This document shows, piece by piece, positions 51,857-61,018 of a DNA stretch of 64,000 nucleotides (position 1 is the stretch's first letter; the number at the start of each line of letters is the position of its first letter). Under the pieces are notes generated by a model, which was not told the origin of the DNA, made no database searches, and worked only from the letters and a program-made list of their open reading frames with translations. The translations under genes were made by a program, and so were the position numbers. The stretch comes from Occallatibacter riparius (GTDB lineage Bacteria > Acidobacteriota > Terriglobia > Terriglobales > Acidobacteriaceae). The stretch spans positions 3,906,001-3,970,000 of the forward strand of contig NZ_CP093313.1 of the NCBI RefSeq assembly GCF_025264625.1, in the 5' to 3' direction.

Positions 51857-52483
51857 CTATGCATCTTTCCCGAACCACAGCTCAAAATGACGAGGGCGCG
51901 CCGTAGACGACGGAAGCGATACGTATTGCCCGTTGGCCTGAATGCCTGCCGCGTTCAGCGTCTGGACAATTCGCGAAAGGTCGCCTCCGTTTTCGTCCGC
52001 TCGCTGAAAATACCTTACCTGAGTGGGATTGGGGGCCTTGTTTCCGACGTACTCGATCCCGGGTACTATCAAGCCCGCTGCTCTCAAACTGGCAGCCGCC
52101 TTCTCCGCGGTCTGGCGTTGATCCTCTCTGGCTATGTGAATATAGACCCGGGCAGGAAGGCTCGACGTGTCAACAGAGGGATTCGACAGTGCCTGCTTCA
52201 CCTGCTCCGGCGGAATTGCCGCGACAACGGCATTTAAATCGCTAACCCGCGTCTCAAGGCCCTGCAGTGCCGTCTTTTTCGCAGCAATATCTTTGTCTAG
52301 ACCCTCGATTTGCTTATGGCGATCAGCCAGTGCCGTATCCAAAGAGCGAATTTGATAAGCGCCGTAGACGAGGGAACCTAACACCACTAGTCCGGACACC
52401 AGCGTCAGCAGGGTAGCCGTGCGGGCAGACCTCCGCGCTTCGTGAAATTCTGGGCGACTCAATTTGCTGGATAGTTCGTCCAT
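51857..52483 (-). CDS. Membrane-anchored coiled-coil protein, function unknown
   Basis: A 208-aa protein: cytoplasmic N-terminus, one membrane segment (about 22-42, ATLLTLVSGLVVLGSLVYGA), a coiled coil (about 48-85) and a C-terminal alpha/beta domain (about 110-205: ARVYIHIAREDQRQTAEKAA, as YIHIAREDQRQTAEKA; VRYFQRADENGG). The last domain recalls the LytR C-terminal or SPOR-like folds, but the family is not certain. It is translated right after a small membrane protein (4-nt gap), so the two probably work together. Confidence 0.62.
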   Translation of the reverse strand: MDELSSKLSRPEFHEARRSARTATLLTLVSGLVVLGSLVYGAYQIRSLDTALADRHKQIEGLDKDIAAKKTALQGLETRVSDLNAVVAAIPPEQVKQALSNPSVDTSSLPARVYIHIAREDQRQTAEKAAASLRAAGLIVPGIEYVGNKAPNPTQVRYFQRADENGGDLSRIVQTLNAAGIQANGQYVSLPSSTARPRHFELWFGKDA

Positions 52484-52487
52484 AGAA

Positions 52488-52784
52488 TTAGAGCTTTCCG
52501 AACACTCGATTCAAAATGTCAGTCCACATCTGCAGTAGCCGAGCCGAAGTCAGCGCAATGAGCCCGCCTGAACCGCAAACGAGCGTCACGGCAGCCGTAT
52601 CCACCTTCTTGGCGACGAAGAACATATTTGCGGCCGCACCAATCAGAACCGCAAAGGTAACGGCATTCAGAGCCAGGTGCACTCCTCGCTCCAACGCAAA
52701 CATCTTAAATATCTCTTTGGCTACCTCAAGACGATCACGCTCTGTAGCCTCTGTTTGAGGCGGCAATGGGTTTTGGCCTCCCAT
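52488..52784 (-). CDS. Small two-span membrane protein, function unknown
   Basis: A 98-aa protein from ATG 52784 (AAAGG seven bases upstream; the open frame extends to 52829 without a ribosome site). A hydrophilic N-terminus (1-30) precedes two hydrophobic segments (about 35-53 and 60-78). I do not recognise a family. Its stop is 4 nt before the coiled-coil protein start, indicating an operon of two. Confidence 0.58.
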   Translation of the reverse strand: MGGQNPLPPQTEATERDRLEVAKEIFKMFALERGVHLALNAVTFAVLIGAAANMFFVAKKVDTAAVTLVCGSGGLIALTSARLLQMWTDILNRVFGKL

Positions 52785-53090
52785 CTTTCGACCTTTCCAA
52801 AGGTTTCGGGTGTTAGGAGTATGAGACATTTTTGCAGTCTTGAAAAGACTTTCCTTATGCCTCCTCCCTCAGCCCGGGCGAGTGCGCCCGGACATTTTCG
52901 GACCGAATCAGTCCGCAAAAATGGGACGCTCCGGGCGGCTCCCACGCTGCTGCTGGAGCCGCTTCGGACTCGATTCTGTTTTGCGGCGCTTTCTTGCGAT
53001 TTTTGGACCTTTGTCACCGAATTCGCGGATCAGTCTGTGCTAATCTCTGCTGACTGGGCCGATACCGGGATCACTCGCCGGAGGGCTTTT

Positions 53091-53291
53091 ATGCAATCTC
53101 TTACGCAAACCGTTCCTACCGCACATCCTTCCGTTCCTGTACGCCTGGTACTCGAGTCGTTCGATTCGGGCGAGGAGTGCAGCTTCCAGCATTGGATGAA
53201 TGTCTGGAAACTCGTTGACGAAGGGGATGAGGAATCTGAAATCGCCGAAACCCAGCTCCTGCCGGAACCAGAACCAGCCGCCTGGAACTGA
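53091..53291 (+). CDS. Small acidic protein, function unknown
   Basis: A 66-aa product with a strong ribosome site (GGAGGG, seven bases before the ATG). It is acidic (DEGDEESEIAE) with one Cys and Trp residues, has no membrane segment and no recognisable family. The open frame extends upstream to 52677 but that part runs antisense to the small membrane gene. It is divergent from that gene and ended by the hairpin at 53347. Confidence 0.5.
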   Translation: MQSLTQTVPTAHPSVPVRLVLESFDSGEECSFQHWMNVWKLVDEGDEESEIAETQLLPEPEPAAWN

Positions 53292-53346
53292 TCGGAGCTC
53301 CAACACCTTGGGCTAACGAATCAAGGGTCACATTTGCGACAAGCAA

Positions 53347-53376
53347 AAGAGGCATTCTCGCCCGAGAATGCCTCTT
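53347..53376. terminator. Bidirectional terminator
   Basis: Perfect 14-bp stem AAGAGGCATTCTCG / CGAGAATGCCTCTT with a 2-nt loop, between the small acidic protein gene and the convergent SDR gene. Confidence 0.85.
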
Positions 53377-53414
53377 CGCGTTTCACTCACAACTACCCAC
53401 TACCCACTACTCAC

Positions 53415-54281
53415 TCAGAAATGCAGTCCCCCGCCGCAGATCAGCACCTCGCCCGTCACGTAGTCCGACAGCGGCGAGCAGAAGAACAGCACTGCACCAG
53501 CAGCTTCCTCCGGCGTGCCCAACCGCCCCAGCGGGCATGCGCTCTTCACCGAGTCCAGCATCGCCTGCTGTACCCCCAGTTTGATCTGGTGGCCGTGCAT
53601 CTCCATCTGTGCGATATCGGCGCCAAGCGCCTGCGTCATACGTGTCTCAATCAGCCCGAACCCAACTGAATTCACATTCACGTTGTACCGGCCCCACTCC
53701 TTCGCCAGTGTCTTGGTCAGCCCAATCACGCCTGCCTTGCCGGCCGAGTAGCCCACCTGCCCTGGATTGCCGTCCGTGCCCGAGATCGAGGTGATGTTCA
53801 CCACCTTGCGCATCACGCGCTGTCCCGACGCAATTTCATGCTTCGCAGCGTCGCGGATATACCCGGACGCGGCCCTCAGAATCCGGAACGGCGTCACCAG
53901 GTGAATCTCCAGCATTGCCTGGAACTGCTCGTCTGTCGTCTTCTGGATCACGTTGTCCCAGCTGTATCCGGCGTTGTTCACGATAATGTCCACTCCGCCA
54001 AACGTGCCCAGCGTTGCCTCCACCAGTTCGCCAGGCACCAGCGGATCCGTGAGATCGCCCTGGAAATGCCCCACGCGCGACGAGTCGCCCAGATCCTCCG
54101 CGGCCTGAACGAGCATCTTTTCGTCGAGGTCGCAGATCATGACGGACGCCCCGGCCGACACCAGCCGGCGTGCGATCGACTTGCCGATACCCCGACCGGC
54201 TCCTGTGACAATGGCGGTTTTGCCTTCCAGCGAGAAAGGCGCTTCAAAGGCCCGGACGGTTACGGTTTCAGTGATGCTCAT
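53415..54281 (-). CDS. Short-chain dehydrogenase/reductase (FabG-like)
   Basis: A 288-aa SDR starting at ATG 54281 (MSITETVTV; the open frame runs to 54329). It shows TGAGRGIG (NAD(P) binding), NNAG, catalytic Ser in ITSISGTDG and YSAGK, and the C-terminal GEVLICGGG. An insertion around 195-235 is longer than in FabG itself. It probably reduces or oxidises a 3-hydroxyacyl-type substrate; specificity is unknown. It is separated by 213 nt from aceB. Confidence 0.85.
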   Translation of the reverse strand: MSITETVTVRAFEAPFSLEGKTAIVTGAGRGIGKSIARRLVSAGASVMICDLDEKMLVQAAEDLGDSSRVGHFQGDLTDPLVPGELVEATLGTFGGVDIIVNNAGYSWDNVIQKTTDEQFQAMLEIHLVTPFRILRAASGYIRDAAKHEIASGQRVMRKVVNITSISGTDGNPGQVGYSAGKAGVIGLTKTLAKEWGRYNVNVNSVGFGLIETRMTQALGADIAQMEMHGHQIKLGVQQAMLDSVKSACPLGRLGTPEEAAGAVLFFCSPLSDYVTGEVLICGGGLHF

Positions 54282-54311
54282 GGCTCTGCGGTCCTGTTCT
54301 AAGGGAAATGT

Positions 54312-54340
54312 TGCAATGCAGCGCTGCAATGCTGCAATGC
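54312..54340. promoter_or_regulatory. Three TGCAATGC repeats upstream of the SDR gene
   Basis: Copies at 54312-54319, 54325-54332 and 54333-54340; the first two flank a GCGC centre. It is a possible operator array 30-60 nt upstream of the SDR start. The binding protein is unknown. Confidence 0.4.
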
Positions 54341-54494
54341 AGTATAACCCTCAAGATGCAGGATCGTCCCCTCGAGTTTTACGATTTCTTAACCACCGGG
54401 ACCATCAGGCAGATAAAAGAACGAGGAACGGAAGGATCGCCGTATCCCTCCGTTCCGCGCCGTTCGGCCATAATGTGAGTCTATTTATATCTAT

Positions 54495-56084
54495 TTAAAC
54501 CAGATCCTCGTAAGCCATCGTGGTCAGGAACTCCCGGAACTCCCCGGTGCTCAGCTCCCGCAGCAATTCCGCCGCCCTCGCAAACTTGCTCGCCGCAAAC
54601 CGTTCCGTGCCCATCGCATCCCTCGCCTGCCGCAGTACGTCCGCGAGAATCGCGTCGTGCATCTCCGCCGTGATCGTGCGGCCATCGTCGAGCTTCGCGC
54701 CATAGCGAATCCACTGCCAGATTTGCGTGCGCGAAATTTCCGCCGTCGCCGCATCTTCCATCAGGTTGTAAATCGGTACGCAGCCATTGCCCCGCAACCA
54801 CGACTCCAGATACTGCAACGCAACATCAATATTGCGCCGTAGCCCCGCCTCGGTGATCTTGCCCTTCGGCATCTCCACCAGGTTCTCCGCCGTTATGCGC
54901 GATTGCGCTAACGCGGGCGGCTTAATCTGATTCTTCTCCGGCATGTACTCGTCGAACACAGCCTTCGCCACCGGCACCAGCCCCGGATGCGCCACCCACG
55001 TTCCGTCGTGCCCCGCGCGCACTTCACGCAGCTTGTCTTCGCGCACCCGCTGCATCGCCTCGTCGTTGGCCTGTGCGTCATTGCGAATCGGAATTTGCGC
55101 CGCCATTCCGCCCATCGCATGAATCCCGCGCCTGTGGCACGTGTGAATCAGCAACTCCACATACGACGCCAGAAACGGCTGCGTCATCGTCACATCGCTG
55201 CGCTGCGGCAAAACGCAATCAGCATGGTTGCGGAGCTTCTTGATGAAGCTGAAGATGTAGTCCCACCTCCCGCAGTTCAGTCCCGCCGAGTGATCGCGCA
55301 GCTCATACAGAATCTCGTCCATCTCGAACGCAGCCGAAATCGTCTCGATCAGCACTGTCCCGCGAATCGTACCAACCGGCACGCCCACATACTCCTGCGC
55401 AAACACAAACACGTCATTCCACAGCCGAGCTTCCAGATGGCTCTCCATCTTTGGCAGATAGAAGTAAGGCGCCGAGGCCCGATCGAGCAGAATCTGGTGG
55501 TTGTGAAAGAAGTACAGTCCGAAGTCGAACAGCGATGCCGACATCGGGCGCCCTTCGAGACGCATGTGCTTCTCCACCATGTGCCAGCCACGCGGCCGCA
55601 CAAACAGCACCGCAGGGTCCGGCTTCAGCTCATACACCTTGCCCTCGGGCGAGGACCAGCTGATCTTCCGCCGATTCGCATCGCGCACGTTGCGTTGGCC
55701 TTCGATGCAGTTCGCCCACGTCGGAGAATTGGCATCTTCAAAATCCGCCATGAATACATTCGCGCCTGAATTCAGCGCGTTGATCACCATCTTCCGCTCG
55801 GTCGGCCCTGTAATCTCCACGCGCCGATCCAGCAGTTCATCTGGAATCCGCGCAACCTTCCAATCCGCATCGCGGATCGCCTCCGTCTCCGCGAGGAAAG
55901 AAGGGAAGCCGCCGCGGTCATAGAACGCCTGCCGCTCACGCCGCTTTTCCAGCAGCGCAACGCGCCGCGCTTCGAATCGTCTATCCAACTCGCTGAGAAA
56001 AGCTACAGCTCCGGGCGTAAGAATCTCGCGCTCCCGCTCCTCGAGCGAGAGCGCAGCTTCTGAAATTGGGGCAATCGTCGACAT
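54495..56084 (-). CDS. aceB: Malate synthase A
   Basis: A 529-aa enzyme condensing glyoxylate with acetyl-CoA to malate, the second step of the glyoxylate shunt. It follows E. coli AceB closely: EITGPTERKMVINALNSGA (as TGPTERKMVINALN), VFMADFEDAN, GTIRGTVLIETI with the catalytic arginine, CGRWDYIFS, GHDGTWVAHPG, and MEDAATAEISR with the catalytic aspartate. Two ATGs (56084, 56099) are possible starts. It lies 51 nt after aceA on the same strand, forming an aceA-aceB operon. Confidence 0.96.
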   Translation of the reverse strand: MSTIAPISEAALSLEEREREILTPGAVAFLSELDRRFEARRVALLEKRRERQAFYDRGGFPSFLAETEAIRDADWKVARIPDELLDRRVEITGPTERKMVINALNSGANVFMADFEDANSPTWANCIEGQRNVRDANRRKISWSSPEGKVYELKPDPAVLFVRPRGWHMVEKHMRLEGRPMSASLFDFGLYFFHNHQILLDRASAPYFYLPKMESHLEARLWNDVFVFAQEYVGVPVGTIRGTVLIETISAAFEMDEILYELRDHSAGLNCGRWDYIFSFIKKLRNHADCVLPQRSDVTMTQPFLASYVELLIHTCHRRGIHAMGGMAAQIPIRNDAQANDEAMQRVREDKLREVRAGHDGTWVAHPGLVPVAKAVFDEYMPEKNQIKPPALAQSRITAENLVEMPKGKITEAGLRRNIDVALQYLESWLRGNGCVPIYNLMEDAATAEISRTQIWQWIRYGAKLDDGRTITAEMHDAILADVLRQARDAMGTERFAASKFARAAELLRELSTGEFREFLTTMAYEDLV

Positions 56085-56135
56085 TCGTACGTCATCCATC
56101 CTTTGATTATCGATCCGGTTGATGAAGTGCGAAGA

Positions 56136-57449
56136 CTACGCCGTCGCCTGCTGCTGCTGCGGAACCTCGTGATCGTACGGATCCTCGAACTGCTCTTCTT
56201 CCGTCGATCCCGGCAGCGCGCACGTCGAAATATTCCCCGACGCAATCGTCGTCGCCACCTGGTCGAAATACCCCGTCCCGACAAAGCGCTGATGCTTCAC
56301 CGCGCCGTAGCCATGCTTCTCCGCCATTTCAAACTCGTGCTGTTGCACGCGTGAGTAGGCCAGCATGCCTGTTTGGCTGTACTCATGCGCCAGCTCGAAC
56401 ATCGATAGGTTCAACGCATGGAACCCCGCCAGCGTGACGAATTGGAACTTGTACCCCATCGCCGCGAGCTTCACCTGAAACGACGCGATCTCCGACAGCG
56501 TCAGCTTGGCGCGCCAGTTGAACGAGGGCGAGCAGTTGTACGCAAGCAGCTTGCCCGGGAACTGCGCATGAATCGCCTCAGCGAACCTGCGCGCATCTTC
56601 GAGATTGGGCTCCGACGTCTCGCACCAGATCATGTCGGCATGCGGAGCATACGCCAGCCCGCGCGCAATCGCAGCATCCAGTCCGCCGCGGAACGAATAG
56701 AAGCCCTCCACCGTGCGTTCTCCGGCGATAAACGGCCGGTCCGCCGGATCGCAATCGCTCGTGATCAACTGCGCCGCATCCGCATCTGTGCGTGCAATCA
56801 GAACCGTGGGCACATTCATCACATCCGCAGCCAGCCGCGCAGAAATGAGCTTTTGCACCGCCTCGCGCGTCGGCACCAGCACCTTGCCGCCCATGTGCCC
56901 GCACTTCTTCGCGGAAGAAAGCTGATCCTCAAAATGCACTGCGGCGGCGCCCGCCTCAATCAGCGCCTTCATCAGTTCGAATGCATTCAGCACGCCGCCA
57001 AATCCAGCTTCTGCGTCAGCCACAATAGGCAACATCCAATCGATGGACTTCTGTCCCTCGGAGTGAGCCACCTGGTCAGCGCGAATCAGCGCGCTGTTGA
57101 TCGCACGCACCACCGCAGGCACACTGTTCGCTGGATACAGGCTCTGATCCGGATACATATTCCCGCTCAGATTCGCATCGGCCGCAACCTGCCATCCGCT
57201 CAGATAGATCGCCTTCAACCCGGCAGCAGCCATTTCAACAGCCTGGTTGCCTGTCAGCGCACCCAGCGCCGGCACATACGATTCGCGATGAAGCATCCGC
57301 CACAGCTTCTCGGCACCGGCGCGGGCTAGCGAGTGCTCCACATGAACAGTACCCCTCAACCGGTTCACCTGTTCGTGCGTGTAAGTGCGGGTGGTCCCAT
57401 GCCAACGGGGTGAGTTCCAGCCGTTGATGCTTGTCGTATGATTCTCCAT
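56136..57449 (-). CDS. aceA: Isocitrate lyase
   Basis: A 437-aa enzyme splitting isocitrate into glyoxylate and succinate. The catalytic loop [10 protein letters not shown] (C183), [36 protein letters not shown] ([10 protein letters not shown]) and ARTDADAA are intact. The ATG at 57449 (MENHTTS) is preferred because GGAGGA sits about ten bases before it; upstream ATGs at 57467 and 57479 are alternatives. It allows growth on acetate and fatty acids. It is divergent to the TPR-HTH gene across about 250 nt. Confidence 0.96.
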   Translation of the reverse strand: MENHTTSINGWNSPRWHGTTRTYTHEQVNRLRGTVHVEHSLARAGAEKLWRMLHRESYVPALGALTGNQAVEMAAAGLKAIYLSGWQVAADANLSGNMYPDQSLYPANSVPAVVRAINSALIRADQVAHSEGQKSIDWMLPIVADAEAGFGGVLNAFELMKALIEAGAAAVHFEDQLSSAKKCGHMGGKVLVPTREAVQKLISARLAADVMNVPTVLIARTDADAAQLITSDCDPADRPFIAGERTVEGFYSFRGGLDAAIARGLAYAPHADMIWCETSEPNLEDARRFAEAIHAQFPGKLLAYNCSPSFNWRAKLTLSEIASFQVKLAAMGYKFQFVTLAGFHALNLSMFELAHEYSQTGMLAYSRVQQHEFEMAEKHGYGAVKHQRFVGTGYFDQVATTIASGNISTCALPGSTEEEQFEDPYDHEVPQQQQATA

Positions 57450-57614
57450 CGCTTTCCAATCCTCCATGCTGGCCGGCATTTGCCGCAGCGCAGCAATATG
57501 TGTTCGAGTAAAGCGCGAAGAAATCGGACTGGCAAGCTCCACTGATCCGATTCGGACATGTGGACAACAGTTCCCGCCTGGAGCGATAATCCCCGCTGCG
57601 AGAGTCCGACAAAG

Positions 57615-57671
57615 GTATGAGCCACGCCGCTCTCATACTCGACCGTCGCGCCCCTGCCCGCGCTCGACCGT
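57615..57671. promoter_or_regulatory. Palindrome and direct repeats in the aceA / TPR-HTH divergent region
   Basis: GTATGAG (57615-57621) and CTCATAC (57632-57638) form perfect 7-nt arms. CTCGACCGT occurs twice in direct repeat, at 57638-57646 and 57663-57671, 25 nt apart. They are candidate binding sites for the adjacent regulator. Confidence 0.42.
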
Positions 57672-57701
57672 TTCGGGCTAATCACCACGGAGGATGCTGC
57701 A

Positions 57702-59327
57702 ATGCCTCTAAGCCGCCAGTTTGCCGACGATCTCGCCACCGCACTCTGCCAGCGCCGCATCAAGCAGGGAATCGCCATGCTCGATGCAGCCGAAAATGAA
57801 CTGCAAAAGATCAGCCCCGACTGGCCGAATTCAGCCCGCCTTCTTCTGCTGCTCGCGCAATGGGTCGACCTCGGTTATCGCGATTACCGCTTCCTCGATA
57901 GCCTCCTCGAGCGGTTTCGCGGCAACGGCAGAGCGCGCCTCAGCGTTGCGGATTATCTTCGCCTGCGCATGGCCGAAGCCTTCACCAGTCTCGCCCGCGG
58001 CGACAGCGATGCCGCCATCGAAGCGCTGGAACTCGTCCTGCATACCCTGCACGACCTCGGCGAAGAGTCCGACTGCGCACTAGCCCACTTCTGGATCGGC
58101 CGTGCTCACCGCAAAAAGGGCGAATACGAAAAATCTCTTGAGCACATCGCCCGTGCGCGTGAAATGGCACAAGGACATAACGACAAAATGTTCACCGCCG
58201 TCGTGCAGGTTCAGGAGAGTTGGCTGCTGTTCCAAAAAGGCCTCACCCGCGAAGCCATGCAGATTCTCGCCAGCGCCGAAACTGTCCTTCGCACCACCGA
58301 CCACTACGTCGCGCTGGGCAACATCGAGTCCGCGCGGGGCCGCATCGTTCGCCGCCTTGGCGAATACACGAGTGCGCTCGAGCACTTCAAGCGTGCGATG
58401 GATCTGTACGCGCGCCGCGATGCCAACCATCTCAACCTGGCCCGCGCCCTGGTCAATGCTGCGTATGTGCGCCGCCTGCTGGCCCTGCAGATTCGCAAGC
58501 GCATCGATCGCCAAGCCCAGTCCGGACGCGCCCGCGGCGCCGCTCACAAGGCCACGCCTGCTTCCACTGAGTCCCTCCGCGCTCGCTACCAGGAACTCTC
58601 TCTGCAGGCCATGGAAGACCTCAATCGCGCGCGCACCATTTACGATCTGCATCGCCACGCGGACGGCATCGGCAAGGTCACTCTCAACCTCGGCTATCTG
58701 CACCTCGACCGCGGCGACATCGATCGCGCCACCCCTGAAGCCGCCGAGGCTTATCGCATCGGCCTCCAGCAAGGCGATCACATTCTCATGGCTCGCGCCC
58801 GCATTCTCGAAACCGCCATCGAAAACGCGCACGTCGAAGAACAGACCGGCGAAGACGTTGACGTTGCCGTCCATGCCAACCGCGCGCGCGAATACAGCGA
58901 CGAGGCGCTGAAGCTCGCGCACGGCACGCAGAATCTGCGCCTGCTAGCCGGAGCCTGCATCGCCCGCGGCATCACCGCAGCCAACGACTTCTTCCAGGAC
59001 TGGGAAGAGGCGCGCAAATGCGCGGCCGAAGCAACGCGCCTCATCGGACCCGGCGAAAACGATCACCTGGTCGAAGATCTCTCCATGCTCAAGTCGCGCA
59101 TCGTCCAGGCCTCCGGCATCAACGACACACTGCGCGGATGGTCCGAAGGCATGCTCGGCAACAAAACGTTCCAGCAAATCAGCGAGGAATTCGCCGAAAT
59201 CGTCATCCCTAAAGTCTGGATTCGCGAAGGCAGAAAGATCGCGCGTGTCGCTGCCCGCCTTTCCATCTCGCCCAAAAAAGTTCGCCGCATTCTTCGCAAC
59301 GCCGGCACCGTCGAGCCCGGCATGTGA
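57702..59327 (+). CDS. TPR protein with C-terminal Fis-like helix-turn-helix, candidate glyoxylate-shunt regulator
   Basis: A 541-aa soluble protein. Residues about 1-470 are helical TPR-like repeats (ALAHFWIGRAHRKKGEYEKSLEH, as LAHFWIGRAHRKKGEYEKS; KVTLNLGYLHLDRGDID). A low-complexity basic insert sits near 270-285. The C-terminal 45 residues contain RVAARLSISPKKVRRILRNAG, a Fis-type helix-turn-helix. The layout resembles a signal-sensing transcription factor without a receiver or ATPase domain. GGAGG precedes the ATG. Divergent placement from aceA makes that operon its likely target. Confidence 0.75.
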   Translation: MPLSRQFADDLATALCQRRIKQGIAMLDAAENELQKISPDWPNSARLLLLLAQWVDLGYRDYRFLDSLLERFRGNGRARLSVADYLRLRMAEAFTSLARGDSDAAIEALELVLHTLHDLGEESDCALAHFWIGRAHRKKGEYEKSLEHIARAREMAQGHNDKMFTAVVQVQESWLLFQKGLTREAMQILASAETVLRTTDHYVALGNIESARGRIVRRLGEYTSALEHFKRAMDLYARRDANHLNLARALVNAAYVRRLLALQIRKRIDRQAQSGRARGAAHKATPASTESLRARYQELSLQAMEDLNRARTIYDLHRHADGIGKVTLNLGYLHLDRGDIDRATPEAAEAYRIGLQQGDHILMARARILETAIENAHVEEQTGEDVDVAVHANRAREYSDEALKLAHGTQNLRLLAGACIARGITAANDFFQDWEEARKCAAEATRLIGPGENDHLVEDLSMLKSRIVQASGINDTLRGWSEGMLGNKTFQQISEEFAEIVIPKVWIREGRKIARVAARLSISPKKVRRILRNAGTVEPGM

Positions 59328-59806
59328 TCCGCCTCCCACCCCGTTATCACTTGGTTAGCAATTGAGGCCGAGTGATTAACAGGCGCGTTAACTGGGAATA
59401 ATTCGGGTTGACGCGTTTCTTGAATTGGACTACTGTGACCTGTTCCGCAATGAGGCTGGTCCGCTCGCCAGCTTATTCGCATTCATGCCTACTGGAACCC
59501 TCCAGCCCTGCGTGGACGACCCCAGGCGAACGTGCGTCGGAGAGCAGGGAAGTCTGGATGTTCTTACGTTCTTTAGAGTAGTTCCCGCTGACGCTTAATC
59601 CGACCCACAAAGGGCTCTTCCAGGTCCGCGCACTTCGTGGGCCGGCGAACGTGCACCGTCTTATTGGACTCCCGCGTGGACCCCGCAGGGCAGCTCTGCG
59701 GCGGCTCCGCTTCTTCTCGGCTTCCGGCACCATATCAGGTCCAAGTCTGACGCACTCGTGGTGTGCGACAGGAGAGCTGTTGTCACACGGTCGCAGGCAG
59801 AAAGTG
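59328..59806. other. 479-nt leader/intergenic region before phaA
   Basis: No gene is supported; the in-frame extension from 59651 lacks thiolase sequence. It contains the promoter at 59408-59436, two copies of GGCGAACGTGC (near 59524 and 59643) and a hairpin CCGCAG / CTGCGG (about 59684-59702). If that promoter is used, phaA has a leader of about 360 nt. Confidence 0.5.
59408..59436 (+). promoter_or_regulatory. Sigma-70-like promoter for the phaAB operon
   Basis: TTGACG (59408-59413), an exact 17-nt spacer and TACTGT (59431-59436). The -35 is near consensus, the -10 weaker. Confidence 0.5.
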
Positions 59807-61003
59807 ATGATCTCCATGGTAGAGCGCGAAATCGTTGTACTCGGCGCAGTGCGTACAGGCATCGGCAAATTCGGCGGCGGACTCAAAGACCTTCCGCCCA
59901 CTGTGCTCGCCGCAAAGGTTCTTGAGGAATCCGTGAAGCGGTCCGGAGTCACTCCCGACTCAGTCGGCCACGTGGTCTTCGGCAACGTCATCCACACCGA
60001 CCAGAAAGACATGTATCTGTCGCGGGTCGCCGCGGTGCGTGGCGGCCTTCCCGTCAGCACACCGGCGCTCACCCTCAACCGCCTCTGCGGCAGCGGCCTT
60101 CAGGCCATCGTCACCGCGTCTGACATCATCTATCGGGGCCAGTGCGACACCGCAGTAGCCGGCGGCGTCGAGTGCATGAGCCGCGCCCCCTACTGGATGC
60201 AATCCATGCGATGGGGCGCACGACTCAATGACGCAAGCGCCTTCGACGCCCTCGTCGGCGCCATCACTGACCCGTTCGAAAACGTCCACATGGGGATCAC
60301 GGCGGAGAACATCGCGCGTCGCTTCGACGTCTCGCGTGAAGCCCAGGACTGCCTTGCCGTCGAAAGCCACAAGCGCGCAGTCGCCGCTATCCAGGCCGGC
60401 TACTTCACTGAGCAGATCGTCCCCATCGAACAGAAGGTCAAAGGCGGCGTAACCCAGTTCGCGCAAGATGAATCTCCCCGCGCCGATGCCACGCGCGAGA
60501 ACCTCGCCAAGCTGAAACCGGCCTTCGCAAACGATGGCACCGTCACGCCGGGAAACGCCTCCAGCATCAATGATGGAGCGGCAGCCGTCACCCTCATGGA
60601 GCGCAATGCCGCCGCAGCCGCCGGCCTCAAACCCATGGCGCGCCTTGTCGACTACGCCGTCACCGGCGTCGCTCCAGACATCATGGGCATGGGACCCGTC
60701 ACGGCGATCCGGAAAGTCATGGACCGCAGCGGCCTTTCCATCTCCGACATGGACGTGATCGAACTCAACGAAGCATTCGCCGCGCAGGCCCTCGCCGTGC
60801 AGCGCGAACTGCAGTTGCCCTTCGAGAAGGTCAACCCCAACGGCAGCGGTATCTCACTCGGTCATCCCATCGGAGCCACTGGCGCAATCATCACCGTCAA
60901 GGCTCTGCATGAGCTGCATCGCACCGGCGGAAAGTTCGCTCTCGTCAGCATGTGCATCGGCGGCGGGCAGGGAATTGCCGCCATCTTCGAAGCTCTCAAC
61001 TAG
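59807..61003 (+). CDS. phaA: Acetyl-CoA acetyltransferase (beta-ketothiolase)
   Basis: A 398-aa thiolase condensing two acetyl-CoA into acetoacetyl-CoA. Catalytic C94 lies in LNRLCGSGLQ; NEAFAAQ, the GHPIGATGA histidine and the second cysteine in CIGGGQG are all present. The start at ATG 59807 (or 59816) follows the family. With phaB 15 nt downstream it makes the monomer supply for polyhydroxybutyrate. Acetyl-CoA acetyltransferase in other pathways (atoB-like) is possible, but the phaB and phaC neighbours settle the role. Confidence 0.93.
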   Translation: MISMVEREIVVLGAVRTGIGKFGGGLKDLPPTVLAAKVLEESVKRSGVTPDSVGHVVFGNVIHTDQKDMYLSRVAAVRGGLPVSTPALTLNRLCGSGLQAIVTASDIIYRGQCDTAVAGGVECMSRAPYWMQSMRWGARLNDASAFDALVGAITDPFENVHMGITAENIARRFDVSREAQDCLAVESHKRAVAAIQAGYFTEQIVPIEQKVKGGVTQFAQDESPRADATRENLAKLKPAFANDGTVTPGNASSINDGAAAVTLMERNAAAAAGLKPMARLVDYAVTGVAPDIMGMGPVTAIRKVMDRSGLSISDMDVIELNEAFAAQALAVQRELQLPFEKVNPNGSGISLGHPIGATGAIITVKALHELHRTGGKFALVSMCIGGGQGIAAIFEALN

Positions 61004-61018
61004 GAAAGGAGGACCCCA

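Noticed and set aside
59651-59806. Upstream extension of the phaA reading frame
   Set aside because: The extra 52 residues are Arg/Ser-rich and not thiolase-like; ATG 59807 fits the family start.
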